16,138 nt of DNA from Bacteriovoracaceae bacterium (lineage in GTDB: Bacteria; Bdellovibrionota; Bacteriovoracia; Bacteriovoracales; Bacteriovoracaceae), in the NCBI GenBank assembly GCA_023151145.1, contig JAKLJM010000127.1, forward strand, positions 1 through 16,138. Direction: 5' to 3'. Shown piece by piece: positions 7,764-14,729 of the stretch. Every line of letters starts with the position of its first letter. The first letter of the stretch is position 1. The position numbers and the translations under genes were made by a program. Below the pieces are notes generated by a model that saw only the letters and a list, made by a program, of their open reading frames with translations, was not told the DNA's origin and ran no database searches.

Positions 7764-8506
7764 ATTTTTTTCTGCTCAATTAAACTATTCATTTTTTTGT
7801 AGCATTGATTTCTATCTAAGAAATGAGATAATGCTTTATAATCCTTTATTTCACCAACACCAAGTTTGAATAATTCTTTAATTAAATCATAATCTTGTAA
7901 CTCATCCACGCAAAGACGCCAATCTGATCGATCAATATCAAAATTGACATGCTTAAAAGATACTTGATTAATATTGTCACCTTTTCCCTTTAAATATAAA
8001 AAGGGCGTTACATGCTCTCGATACTTCATCTCTAAGCAGTTTAGATGTAACCACTCAAGCAATTTAAATGAAAAAATTTCAAAATCCATACCTCTTGGAT
8101 AAAATCTTTCAAGAGTATTTGAAAGATAACAATTCTCCCAGTCAATCTGTCTTTGAAAAGTCTCTATTCCCTCAACAATTAAATCGCTGCAAGCAAGAGG
8201 GCAATCAGAAGTTACACGAACAATGATATCCAGCTTATTTTCTTTGGCACACAAATAATAACGAGACAACACGTCATCCAATGAACCTATTTTAGAGCTA
8301 ACTCCTAACTTTTCAGCAATTTCTATAAGTTGATTTGCATCAGGCTCAGTCGTGGTTGCTAAGTAAACAGGGTATTTTGTTTGTAATATTCTTTTTAGAT
8401 GAATCGCTAGCAAAGCTTCGCTATCTATTTTAAGTAATGTTTTGCCTGGTAACCTGGAAGACCCTACTCGTGCTTGCGTAATAATACCAATTTTTAAATC
8501 TTTCAT
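7760..8506 (-). CDS. pseF: SpsF-type cytidylyltransferase, probable CMP-pseudaminate synthetase (PseF role)
   Basis: This 248-residue nucleotidyltransferase belongs to the SpsF/KdsB-related group. It has the N-terminal signature QARVGSSRLPGK (11-22), VRVTSDCPL (96-104) containing the metal-binding Asp, YREHVTPF (162-169) and LCVDELQDYDLI (198-209). In pseudaminic acid loci, genes of this group occupy the place of PseF and activate Pse with CTP to CMP-Pse. Here it follows pseI with a 6-nt gap and overlaps the putative glycosyltransferase by 4 nt, which supports that role. It is not the NeuA-like form of PseF known from Campylobacter. SpsF-type enzymes can also act on other acids or sugars, so the gene symbol is a functional assignment from context. 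Confidence 0.75.
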   Translation of the reverse strand: MKDLKIGIITQARVGSSRLPGKTLLKIDSEALLAIHLKRILQTKYPVYLATTTEPDANQLIEIAEKLGVSSKIGSLDDVLSRYYLCAKENKLDIIVRVTSDCPLACSDLIVEGIETFQRQIDWENCYLSNTLERFYPRGMDFEIFSFKLLEWLHLNCLEMKYREHVTPFLYLKGKGDNINQVSFKHVNFDIDRSDWRLCVDELQDYDLIKELFKLGVGEIKDYKALSHFLDRNQCYKKMNSLIEQKKI

Positions 8507-8512
8507 ACCAAA

Positions 8513-9565
8513 TTAAACCAAATCAAATGAAGCCGGTGTCCCCATCTTCACATCTACTTTTACTTTTTTACCGATTAAAATATTATAGTATTTTGTTGGT
8601 AATCCAAACCCAGGTCTAATTGCTCTTAAATTATTTTCAGTTATTAAATCCCCTGCCTTTAGATCTTCTCCAATGTAAAGTGACCTTCTAAAAATCATCG
8701 AACGATTTTCAGATTCACTTCTTTCAAAACTTACTCGACCAATCGATTGCCAAGCAACAGTGCACTCCTCAACCATTAGCTTAAACTCATCAGGCTCCAT
8801 TGAAAAAGTCGAGTCAACCCCACCTTCTCTTCTATCAAGTGTAAAATGCTTTTCTACAACGCTTGCCCCAAGAGGAATAGAAGCAACAGCAACACCAATT
8901 CCCATGGTGTGATCTGATAAACCAACTTCAACATTAAAAATATCTCGTAAGGCTTGAATCGTTTTTAAATTGGCATCTTTTGAAGTTGAAGGATAACTGC
9001 TTGTACATTTCAATAAAACTATTTGATCATTTCCTTCACTTCTAATTGCTTCAACAGCTTCGCCTAATTCAGAAATAGTGGCCATGCCAGTTGAAATAAT
9101 AATTGGTTTTTTCGTACGAGCAACTTTTTTAATAAGTCTTATGTCTGTATTTTCAAACGAAGCTATTTTATAAAATGAAACTCCTAAATCTTCTAAGAAG
9201 TCTACAGCGGTCAAATCAAAAGGGGTTGAAAAAAACTCCATGCCGAGTGACTCGCATCTTTCTTTAATTACTTTATGCCACTCCCATGGCGTCATCGCTT
9301 CACCATAAAGATCATATAATGATCTACCTTTCCAAAGACTTGACTGATCAGCTATGAAAAAGTCTCCAGTATTCAAATTCAATGTCATTGTTTCAGGAGT
9401 ATAAGTTTGAATTTTTAAAGCATGAGCACCAGCTTTAGCTGCTGCATCTACAATTGCTAGAGCCTTCTCTAATGACTGATTATGATTACCTGACATTTCA
9501 GCAATGATGAATGGCTCATGATCTAAACCAATAAATTTCTTCCCTAGCATAATTTTTTTTGACAT
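8513..9565 (-). CDS. pseI: Pseudaminic acid synthase PseI
   Basis: PseI condenses 2,4-diamido-2,4,6-trideoxy-L-altrose with phosphoenolpyruvate to make pseudaminic acid. From the ATG at 9565 the protein has 350 residues, the family's usual size. Residues 18-265 form the NeuB TIM barrel, with IAEMSGNHNQ (21-30), KIQTYTPETMT (51-61), STPFD (113-117), ISTGMATISE (157-166), LSDHTMG (216-222) and VEKHFTLDR (237-245). Residues about 290-350 form the SAF (antifreeze-like) domain. The KIQTYTPETMT and GGVDSTFSMEPDEF (248-261) blocks are closer to PseI than to NeuB sialate or legionaminate synthases. The frame stays open to a GTG at 9667. That would add 34 hydrophobic, non-family residues and overlap the divergent gene, whereas ATG 9565 has TGAGG upstream, so the shorter form is chosen. 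It heads the pseI-pseF-GT-exporter series. Confidence 0.95.
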   Translation of the reverse strand: MSKKIMLGKKFIGLDHEPFIIAEMSGNHNQSLEKALAIVDAAAKAGAHALKIQTYTPETMTLNLNTGDFFIADQSSLWKGRSLYDLYGEAMTPWEWHKVIKERCESLGMEFFSTPFDLTAVDFLEDLGVSFYKIASFENTDIRLIKKVARTKKPIIISTGMATISELGEAVEAIRSEGNDQIVLLKCTSSYPSTSKDANLKTIQALRDIFNVEVGLSDHTMGIGVAVASIPLGASVVEKHFTLDRREGGVDSTFSMEPDEFKLMVEECTVAWQSIGRVSFERSESENRSMIFRRSLYIGEDLKAGDLITENNLRAIRPGFGLPTKYYNILIGKKVKVDVKMGTPASFDLV

Positions 9566-9609
9566 AATTAACCTCAGTTTTGCGATAATTATAATCTTCT
9601 GAAATACAT
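9566..9609. promoter_or_regulatory. 44-bp divergent spacer with symmetric ATTATAAT (-10 on both strands)
   Basis: The spacer separates pseI (minus) from the plus-strand formyltransferase gene. It contains ATTATAAT at 9588-9595, which reads TATAAT on the plus strand (9590-9595) and also TATAAT on the minus strand (9593-9588). Predicted start points would be near 9602 (plus) and 9581 (minus), leaving short leaders. pseI has a TGAGG ribosome site; the plus-strand gene has none obvious. Clear -35 boxes are lacking. The symmetric -10 suggests one bidirectional promoter, as described for divergent bacterial promoters, but this is not proven by sequence. Confidence 0.5.
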
Positions 9610-10245
9610 ATGAAAATACAAATACTAGTAGATAATTTAAGTAGCTGGATATTGCCTTATACGACACAATTGTCTAATGAACTTAAATTGCTTGGCCATG
9701 ACACTCAACTTATTCACAATCACCAAGAAATTTCACATTCTGATATACTTTTTTTACTCGGGTGCGAAAAAATCATCAAGCAAAACCATCTAGATCAATC
9801 ACGTTATCCAGTTGTTGTTCATGAGAGTGATTTGCCAAAAGGAAAAGGATGGTCACCTCTAACATGGCAAATACTTGAAGGCAAAAAAAATATCAAAATT
9901 ACTCTTTTAAGGGCAGTTGAAAAAGTAGATTCTGGTGAAATTTATCTTCAAGAAGAAATGAACTTTTTCGGACATGAGTTGAATGAAGAATTGAAGCACA
10001 TTCAAGGTCTTTATACTCTAAAACTATGTTTAAACTTTGCTGTTAATTTAGAAAAAATCACACCATCTAAACAAGCTGGAGAAGAGAGTTTTTTTCCTAA
10101 AAGGATTCCTAAAGATAGCCAACTAGACCCCCATAAATCCATCATTGAACAATTTAACCTCTTAAGAGTTTGCGACAATGAAAGATACCCTGCATTTTTT
10201 GAACATGAGGGTACTACATACATAATAAAAATATTCAAAAAATAA
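9610..10245 (+). CDS. Formyltransferase-fold protein 1 (sugar N-formyltransferase candidate)
   Basis: This 211-residue protein resembles the catalytic part of 10-formyl-tetrahydrofolate-dependent formyltransferases (Fmt, ArnA N-domain, VioF). The loop HESDLPKGKGWSPLTWQILE (71-90) corresponds to the Fmt 'H-x-S-L-L-P-x-x-R-G-x-x-P' loop. It is followed by VDSGEIYLQ (106-114), which supplies the Asp (107). His71 and Asp107 are 36 residues apart, the same spacing as His104/Asp140 in ArnA. The Asn normally two residues before the His is Val69. A shared tail PKRIPKDSQLD (163-173) and RYPAFF (192-197) matches the second formyltransferase in this window, so the two are distant paralogues. It lies alone on the plus strand; its stop codon abuts the stop of the PIG-L gene with no spacer. 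The likely substrate is an amino group on a pseudaminate precursor; this is inferred from context. Confidence 0.8.
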   Translation: MKIQILVDNLSSWILPYTTQLSNELKLLGHDTQLIHNHQEISHSDILFLLGCEKIIKQNHLDQSRYPVVVHESDLPKGKGWSPLTWQILEGKKNIKITLLRAVEKVDSGEIYLQEEMNFFGHELNEELKHIQGLYTLKLCLNFAVNLEKITPSKQAGEESFFPKRIPKDSQLDPHKSIIEQFNLLRVCDNERYPAFFEHEGTTYIIKIFKK

Positions 10246-10935
10246 TTACTTTAAGATTCTGCCAACAACAAATGCTTCTGCAGCTTGGAGTCCGCAGCTT
10301 GCCCCTCTAACTAAAGCCATATTTTTTAAATTTTCAACAGAACGTGAATGAGGAAATTCTCTCATTTCACCTTTGTAAATTTTTAATGCTTCTAACTTTT
10401 TATTTAATGTATCAGTAACATCATTAAAATAATTTGGGTAAAAAGCTTTTGAAGTATTTCCCGAATAATTCCATTCAGTACTTGAAGCAATTTCAAAAAA
10501 ATAAATTTCACTTACCTTTAATCCGGGCATCGGTCTAGTGGCTGTAAGCACTGCTTCTGACAAGATTTGATGGTCAATGTTTAAATCATTTGGAAAATGC
10601 GTATAAATAATATTGGGCCTATAGGTAGTTACTACAGCTTCAATTTTTTTTATTACATCCAACAAAGTTACTGAATCCATTTTGTTATCAGGTAAACTTA
10701 AAAACTCAACATCCTTAACACCTAATTTTAAATTAGCAGTAAAACAGATATTCTGAAGTTCTATTAGTTCTTTAGATAGGTCCTTTGAATTGTCACTACT
10801 TAGTCTAGAAGTGAGCCCCTCAGCCGCAATTATGACTTTAACCTGATCACCATTCTCTATATGTTTTGCCATCGTGGCGCCACAACCTAAGATCTCATCA
10901 TCTGGATGTGCTGCTACAACTAATATCTTATTCAT
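10246..10935 (-). CDS. PIG-L (LmbE-like) family Zn-dependent de-N-acetylase
   Basis: This 229-residue protein has the family's metal motif AHPDDE (9-14) near the N-terminus and the distal HFPNDLNIDHQ (113-123), which supplies His113 and the zinc-ligand His122. Size and layout are standard for the family, whose members remove N-acetyl groups from amino sugars (PIG-L on GlcNAc-PI, MshB, BshB). It overlaps the upstream formyltransferase gene by 8 nt and meets the other formyltransferase tail to tail. That placement suggests a deacetylate-then-formylate relay on the 2,4-diamino-trideoxy-altrose intermediate or on pseudaminate itself. No signal peptide is present, so it acts in the cytoplasm before export. 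Function as a deacetylase is well supported; the substrate is inferred. Confidence 0.88.
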   Translation of the reverse strand: MNKILVVAAHPDDEILGCGATMAKHIENGDQVKVIIAAEGLTSRLSSDNSKDLSKELIELQNICFTANLKLGVKDVEFLSLPDNKMDSVTLLDVIKKIEAVVTTYRPNIIYTHFPNDLNIDHQILSEAVLTATRPMPGLKVSEIYFFEIASSTEWNYSGNTSKAFYPNYFNDVTDTLNKKLEALKIYKGEMREFPHSRSVENLKNMALVRGASCGLQAAEAFVVGRILK

Positions 10936-11596
10936 TTTTAATTCTCACTTCTGCCACAACTTGATCATTTTCTAATCGGGCATTAATAAATTCTAATTTA
11001 AAATTATTTATTTTCAAAAAAGCCGGCGGATAACCTTCTGCATCAAGCATCCTGATATAATCATATACTTGAACTATATTTCGCAATAGATTCAAATTAC
11101 CGTCCTCTGGAGTACGTCGTTTAAACTCTACAACATCACCAATTTGAACTTCTGGCCTCAAATTATTAGACTCAATTTCTATGATCATTTCAAATATTAG
11201 CATGGTAGCTCTTTTAAAAATATCTTGAGCACTACCTTCTAGAGTCAAATCTCTTTTTAAATAAATCGGTCCAGTATCAATACCTGCTTCACATTTCAAT
11301 GCTGTCATTTTTGTCTCATAGATTCCACGAGACAATAGGTTTTGCAAAGGACTGCCGCCACGACCAAAAGGCAAATCCGTCATGTGAAATATGATACATT
11401 CAAAATTTTCAAAAATTTCATTATTAATAATGTATGACCAATGTGGAAAAAAAATTTTGGTGATATTATTCTTAATAAGAAAATCTTTATTCAAATCTTC
11501 TTTATTTCTTATTAAAAGAATTTTCTGACCTAATTTCACAGAAAGTTTTTTATCTAAATCCTGATCCCAAACCTTACTACATGCTAGTGCTAACAT
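10928..11596 (-). CDS. Formyltransferase-fold protein 2 (sugar N-formyltransferase candidate)
   Basis: This 222-residue protein is related to the Fmt/ArnA formyltransferase domain. It has IFFPHWSYII (48-57), the active-site loop HMTDLPFGRGGSPLQNLL (71-88) and GIDTGPIYLKR (105-115). His71 and Asp107 have the canonical 36-residue spacing, but the Asn expected at position 69 is Ile. The tail EFKRRTPEDGNLN (157-169) and MLDAEGYPPAFL (183-194) is typical of formyltransferase-like proteins that I recall from nonulosonic acid loci. A strong AGGAGA ribosome site six bases upstream fixes the ATG at 11596. It overlaps pseG by 7 nt and the PIG-L gene by 8 nt, so all three are translationally coupled. 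It probably transfers formyl from 10-formyl-THF to the 4-amino group left by PseC, doing the job PseH does elsewhere; this is inference. Confidence 0.82.
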   Translation of the reverse strand: MLALACSKVWDQDLDKKLSVKLGQKILLIRNKEDLNKDFLIKNNITKIFFPHWSYIINNEIFENFECIIFHMTDLPFGRGGSPLQNLLSRGIYETKMTALKCEAGIDTGPIYLKRDLTLEGSAQDIFKRATMLIFEMIIEIESNNLRPEVQIGDVVEFKRRTPEDGNLNLLRNIVQVYDYIRMLDAEGYPPAFLKINNFKLEFINARLENDQVVAEVRIKNE

Positions 11597-12570
11597 ATAA
11601 GTTCTCCTAATCTTTTCAATTCCTCAGACAACCTTGCCGCTATTCGGCTTGCACCATGCTCATCTATTTTTAAAACTAAATTTGAAGCAATATTCTTAAG
11701 TCTATTTTTTTCAACCAGATTATTATTTAAATTTTCAATTAATTGATCAAGACCTAAATTTATAAGATTTCCGAGTGATACTCCAAGCTCTTTACTTATA
11801 ACTAGTTCCGCAAAGCTTTCTTGATTTTCAGCTATTACAAAATTCATTTGAGATACTTCTAAATATCCTCTTTCAAAAAAACTTAAACCAAATGCACCAA
11901 TAAAAAGTTCACACTCTTGATAATAACTAAAAATATCTTCTTTAAACCTAGTAAAAGAAATTTTTGATTTTAAAAACAAGTCACATGCCTTTAAGACAAA
12001 CTCTTCTTTTATCCCACCAAGATAAACACCAATCTTCTTTGGAATTGTTTTAATATTATTTTTATGTGCTTTATAGTCTTGAATTTTTGAATTTAAAGGT
12101 AAATATCTCAAACCTTGTAATTTAAACTTCTTAAACTCCACTATTTTTGGTCGGTAATCTACCTCCAAAGAATAGTCTGCTTGAAAATTGTCGTAGTCCT
12201 TAAAGCCAACTACAAACTTATTTAATTTTTTTAATCTTTCATGAAAAGCAAAATCTAAACCATAATGATCTATAAAAACAATTTTAGATTCTAATACAAG
12301 CTGAATTAACTCCTCTATTTCTGTATCTATACTTCTGTTAATCCACCCCTGAACCTTTTCGGATTTAGCATCTTCAATTAATGGTAGCCATAGAATTTTA
12401 AACTTAGACTGAAATTTTTCAAGGCTTGGGCGCTTTCGAATAACAAAAATGGGTTCAACACCTATTTTTTCTAACTCTATAGCAATAGAATAACATCTAT
12501 AGTAATGGCCAAATCCTATTATTCCACCTGCGTCTAATCTAAAATAGATTTTTTTATTTTTTGAATTCAT
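11590..12570 (-). CDS. pseG: PseG-like UDP-sugar hydrolase, divergent
   Basis: PseG removes UDP from UDP-2,4-diamido-2,4,6-trideoxy-L-altropyranose, the step before PseI. This 326-residue protein has the family start RLDAGGIIGFGHYYRC (11-26), whose His22 corresponds to the catalytic His of the GxGHxxRC motif. It also has VFIDHYGLD (98-106) and a GT-B-like C-domain with IGVYLGG and IGAFGLSFFERGYLEVS. Several blocks differ from typical PseG: the usual 'CDLLLDQN' strand is replaced by ADYSLEVDYRPK (131-142), and the C-terminal 'GAGGSTTWE' by GAFGLSFFE. The divergence could reflect a formylated rather than acetylated substrate. It overlaps pseC by 17 nt and the formyltransferase by 7 nt. Position between pseC and pseI supports the assignment; I am confident of the family and less so of the exact substrate. 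Confidence 0.85.
   Translation of the reverse strand: MNSKNKKIYFRLDAGGIIGFGHYYRCYSIAIELEKIGVEPIFVIRKRPSLEKFQSKFKILWLPLIEDAKSEKVQGWINRSIDTEIEELIQLVLESKIVFIDHYGLDFAFHERLKKLNKFVVGFKDYDNFQADYSLEVDYRPKIVEFKKFKLQGLRYLPLNSKIQDYKAHKNNIKTIPKKIGVYLGGIKEEFVLKACDLFLKSKISFTRFKEDIFSYYQECELFIGAFGLSFFERGYLEVSQMNFVIAENQESFAELVISKELGVSLGNLINLGLDQLIENLNNNLVEKNRLKNIASNLVLKIDEHGASRIAARLSEELKRLGELIC
11603..11608 (-). promoter_or_regulatory. Shine-Dalgarno AGGAGA of formyltransferase 2
   Basis: A near-perfect anti-16S match sits six bases before the ATG at 11596, inside the last codons of pseG. It is one of the strongest ribosome sites in the window and decides the start, showing that this gene is translated efficiently although embedded in an overlapping series. 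Confidence 0.7.
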
Positions 12571-13705
12571 GAATAGTTTTTAAAACAAACTCAATTTCAT
12601 TGTTTTTTATTCCATGAAACATCGGAATACTTAAAGCTTTATTGTAAAAGTTTTCTGCATTTAAAAGTTTAACTTCTTTGAATCCATTATTTTGATAGTA
12701 AGGATGCTTATGAACCGGAAGATAATGAACTTGAGAATATATCTCTTGGGATTTTAAATAATCATAAAGTTCTTTTCTGTGATCAGTTTGAATCACAAAT
12801 AAGTGATAACCATTTACAAATTTATTTTCGTTATAATCTTGAAAACCTATTGCTGAATTTTTAAAAGCTTTTTTATAAAGATTAGCTACTTCTAATCTTC
12901 TTTCAATATTTGCACCTAATTTTTTTAATTGTGACAGACCTAAGGCCGCATTAATATCACTCATGCGATAATTAAAACCTAACTCTTGCATTTCATGATA
13001 CCAACCTCCATGAGATGGTGCTTCAAATAAGTTTTGATCACGCTCAATTCCATGAGATCGAAGTTTTAATAAATGCTTATACATTTTCTCATCATTGGTG
13101 GTAACCATTCCACCTTCACCTGTGGCAATATGCTTTACTGGGTGAAATGAAAAAACGGTTAAGTCAGAATAAATTCCTGATCCACATTTAATAAATTCAT
13201 TTTTAGAATTATAGAACCCACCACCGATTGCGTGACAAGCATCTTCCATAATCCAAAGATTATAGCGATTAGCGATCTCGCGTAGTTTTCCTGTATCAAC
13301 CGGAAGACCAGCAAAATCAACTGGAATAATCCCTTGGAAAGCATCTGGATTGGCCTTTAATTTTTCTTCTACTAAATTTAAATCGATATTAAAGTTTTTT
13401 GGATCTATGTCAACAAACTCAACTTGTCCTTTTTCATATAAAACACAGTTTGATGAAGCAGCAAATGTTATAGGGGTAACAAGAACTTTTTTTGAGATAT
13501 CTCGATTTAAAACTTTAAATCCAGTATGAAGAGCTGCCGTTGCATTACAAAAAGCAACTGCATATTTACTACCAACAACTCTTGCGAATTCTTCTTCAAA
13601 GCAAGTGACCGCAGGGCCTTGAGTTAAAAAATCTGATTTTAAAACCTCTACAACAGCTTCAATATCGGATTCAGAGATTGACTGTCTTCCATAAGGTATT
13701 TTCAT
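12554..13705 (-). CDS. pseC: PseC, UDP-4-amino-4,6-dideoxy-N-acetyl-altrosamine aminotransferase
   Basis: PseC is the PLP- and glutamate-dependent aminotransferase that converts the PseB product into UDP-4-amino-4,6-dideoxy-beta-L-AltNAc. From the ATG at 13705 the protein has 383 residues and begins MKIPYGRQSIS, the family's characteristic start. Key parts of the DegT/DnrJ/EryC1 fold are FCNATAALH (52-60), MEDACHAIGGG (153-163, with the PLP-contacting Asp155) and FSFHPVKHIATGEGG (185-199), whose Lys191 should form the Schiff base. The late motif GFNYRMSDINAALGLSQL is also intact. An upstream in-frame TTG at 13729 would overlap pseB by 23 nt and add non-family residues, so it was set aside. 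The chosen ATG lies 1 nt after the pseB stop, as expected for an operon. Confidence 0.94.
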   Translation of the reverse strand: MKIPYGRQSISESDIEAVVEVLKSDFLTQGPAVTCFEEEFARVVGSKYAVAFCNATAALHTGFKVLNRDISKKVLVTPITFAASSNCVLYEKGQVEFVDIDPKNFNIDLNLVEEKLKANPDAFQGIIPVDFAGLPVDTGKLREIANRYNLWIMEDACHAIGGGFYNSKNEFIKCGSGIYSDLTVFSFHPVKHIATGEGGMVTTNDEKMYKHLLKLRSHGIERDQNLFEAPSHGGWYHEMQELGFNYRMSDINAALGLSQLKKLGANIERRLEVANLYKKAFKNSAIGFQDYNENKFVNGYHLFVIQTDHRKELYDYLKSQEIYSQVHYLPVHKHPYYQNNGFKEVKLLNAENFYNKALSIPMFHGIKNNEIEFVLKTIHEFKK

Positions 13706-13706
13706 A

Positions 13707-14717
13707 TTACACCGTAAAATTTGGATCAATATGCTTTTTAATTAGACCTCTAATTTCTTCAGGAGAAATCCATTCTGTGTTTGTACCAGAATTATATTTA
13801 AATCCTTCTGGAACTTTTTTAGCATTAAATTTTTTAGTCCACTCATCCATTTTCCATAATGGAACCGAAGGAGCAATTACATAATATTTTCCACAATCAT
13901 AAGTAGACATAGAATCTGTTTCGGTAATCATTTCCTCGTGAAGCTTTTCACCTGGGCGAATTCCCACAACTTCTGTTTTACAATCAGGAGCTATTGCTTT
14001 TGCTACATCTAAAATTTTGTAAGAAGGAATTTTAGGAACAAAAAGTTCTCCGCCCCAAGCATTTTCGATAGCATACATTACCATATCAACACCTTCTTCA
14101 AGAGTGATATTAAAGCGAGTCATCCCTTCATGAGTGATTGGAAGTTTTCCTTCTTTTTTCTTATTCATAAAAAATGGAACAACTGAACCGCGAGAGCCTA
14201 GAACGTTTCCGTAGCGAGCTACTGAAAACTTTAAATCACGATTTCCTTTCATATTGTTTGCGGCTACAAACATTTTATCTGAACAAAGCTTTGTAGCCCC
14301 GTAAAGATTAATTGGAGCACATGCTTTATCTGTAGAAAGTGCAACAACAGTTTGAACACCGCAATCAAGAGCAGCACTCACAACATTTTCAGCTCCGTTA
14401 ATATTGGTTTTAATGCACTCAATTGGATTATATTCGGCAACCGGCACATGCTTTAAAGCTGCAGCGTGAACGATAATATCAATACGCTCACAGGCACGTT
14501 TTAATCTTTCACCATCACGCACATCTCCGATAAAAAATCTTAATTGAGGATATTTATCAGTTGGAAACTGCTGAGCCATTTCATATTGTTTTAGTTCATC
14601 ACGAGAATAAACAACAACACGCTTAACGTCTGGATATTTTTTAAAAACAGTCTCTATAAATTTTTTTCCAAACGATCCTGTCCCACCAGTAACTAAAATT
14701 TTTTTTCCATTTAACAT
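13707..14717 (-). CDS. pseB: PseB, UDP-GlcNAc 4,6-dehydratase (5-inverting)
   Basis: PseB starts the pseudaminate pathway by converting UDP-GlcNAc to UDP-4-keto-6-deoxy-N-acetyl-L-altrosamine. The 336-residue protein has the NADP-binding glycine motif TGGTGSFG (10-17), YSRDELKQYEMA (37-48), HAAALKHVPVAE (84-95) and the active-site stretch LSTDKACAPINLYGATK (127-143). There Asp130, Lys131 and Tyr139 match the catalytic Asp132, Lys133 and Tyr141 of Helicobacter FlaA1/PseB with a constant offset of two. The short-chain dehydrogenase form without membrane helices distinguishes it from PglF/WbpM-type dehydratases. The ATG at 14717 follows a purine-rich AAAGAGAAAG. It is 12 nt after gmd and 1 nt before pseC. 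It looks less AT-rich than the genes to its left. Confidence 0.96.
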   Translation of the reverse strand: MLNGKKILVTGGTGSFGKKFIETVFKKYPDVKRVVVYSRDELKQYEMAQQFPTDKYPQLRFFIGDVRDGERLKRACERIDIIVHAAALKHVPVAEYNPIECIKTNINGAENVVSAALDCGVQTVVALSTDKACAPINLYGATKLCSDKMFVAANNMKGNRDLKFSVARYGNVLGSRGSVVPFFMNKKKEGKLPITHEGMTRFNITLEEGVDMVMYAIENAWGGELFVPKIPSYKILDVAKAIAPDCKTEVVGIRPGEKLHEEMITETDSMSTYDCGKYYVIAPSVPLWKMDEWTKKFNAKKVPEGFKYNSGTNTEWISPEEIRGLIKKHIDPNFTV

Positions 14718-14729
14718 ATCTTTCTCTTT

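Noticed and set aside
9566..9667. Extension of pseI to a GTG start at 9667
   Set aside because: It would add 34 hydrophobic residues not found in PseI proteins and overlap the divergent gene. ATG 9565 has a ribosome site and gives the family length.
10011..10238. 75-codon minus-strand open frame opposite formyltransferase 1
   Set aside because: It is antisense to a well-supported gene and shows no family motif; it is likely a chance frame.
10240..10255. Possible terminator between the convergent formyltransferase and PIG-L genes
   Set aside because: No GC stem followed by a T run is visible; the stop codons abut. The same holds at 2670-2690.
13706..13729. Extension of pseC to a TTG start at 13729
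   Set aside because: It would overlap pseB. The family's N-terminus begins at the ATG at 13705.
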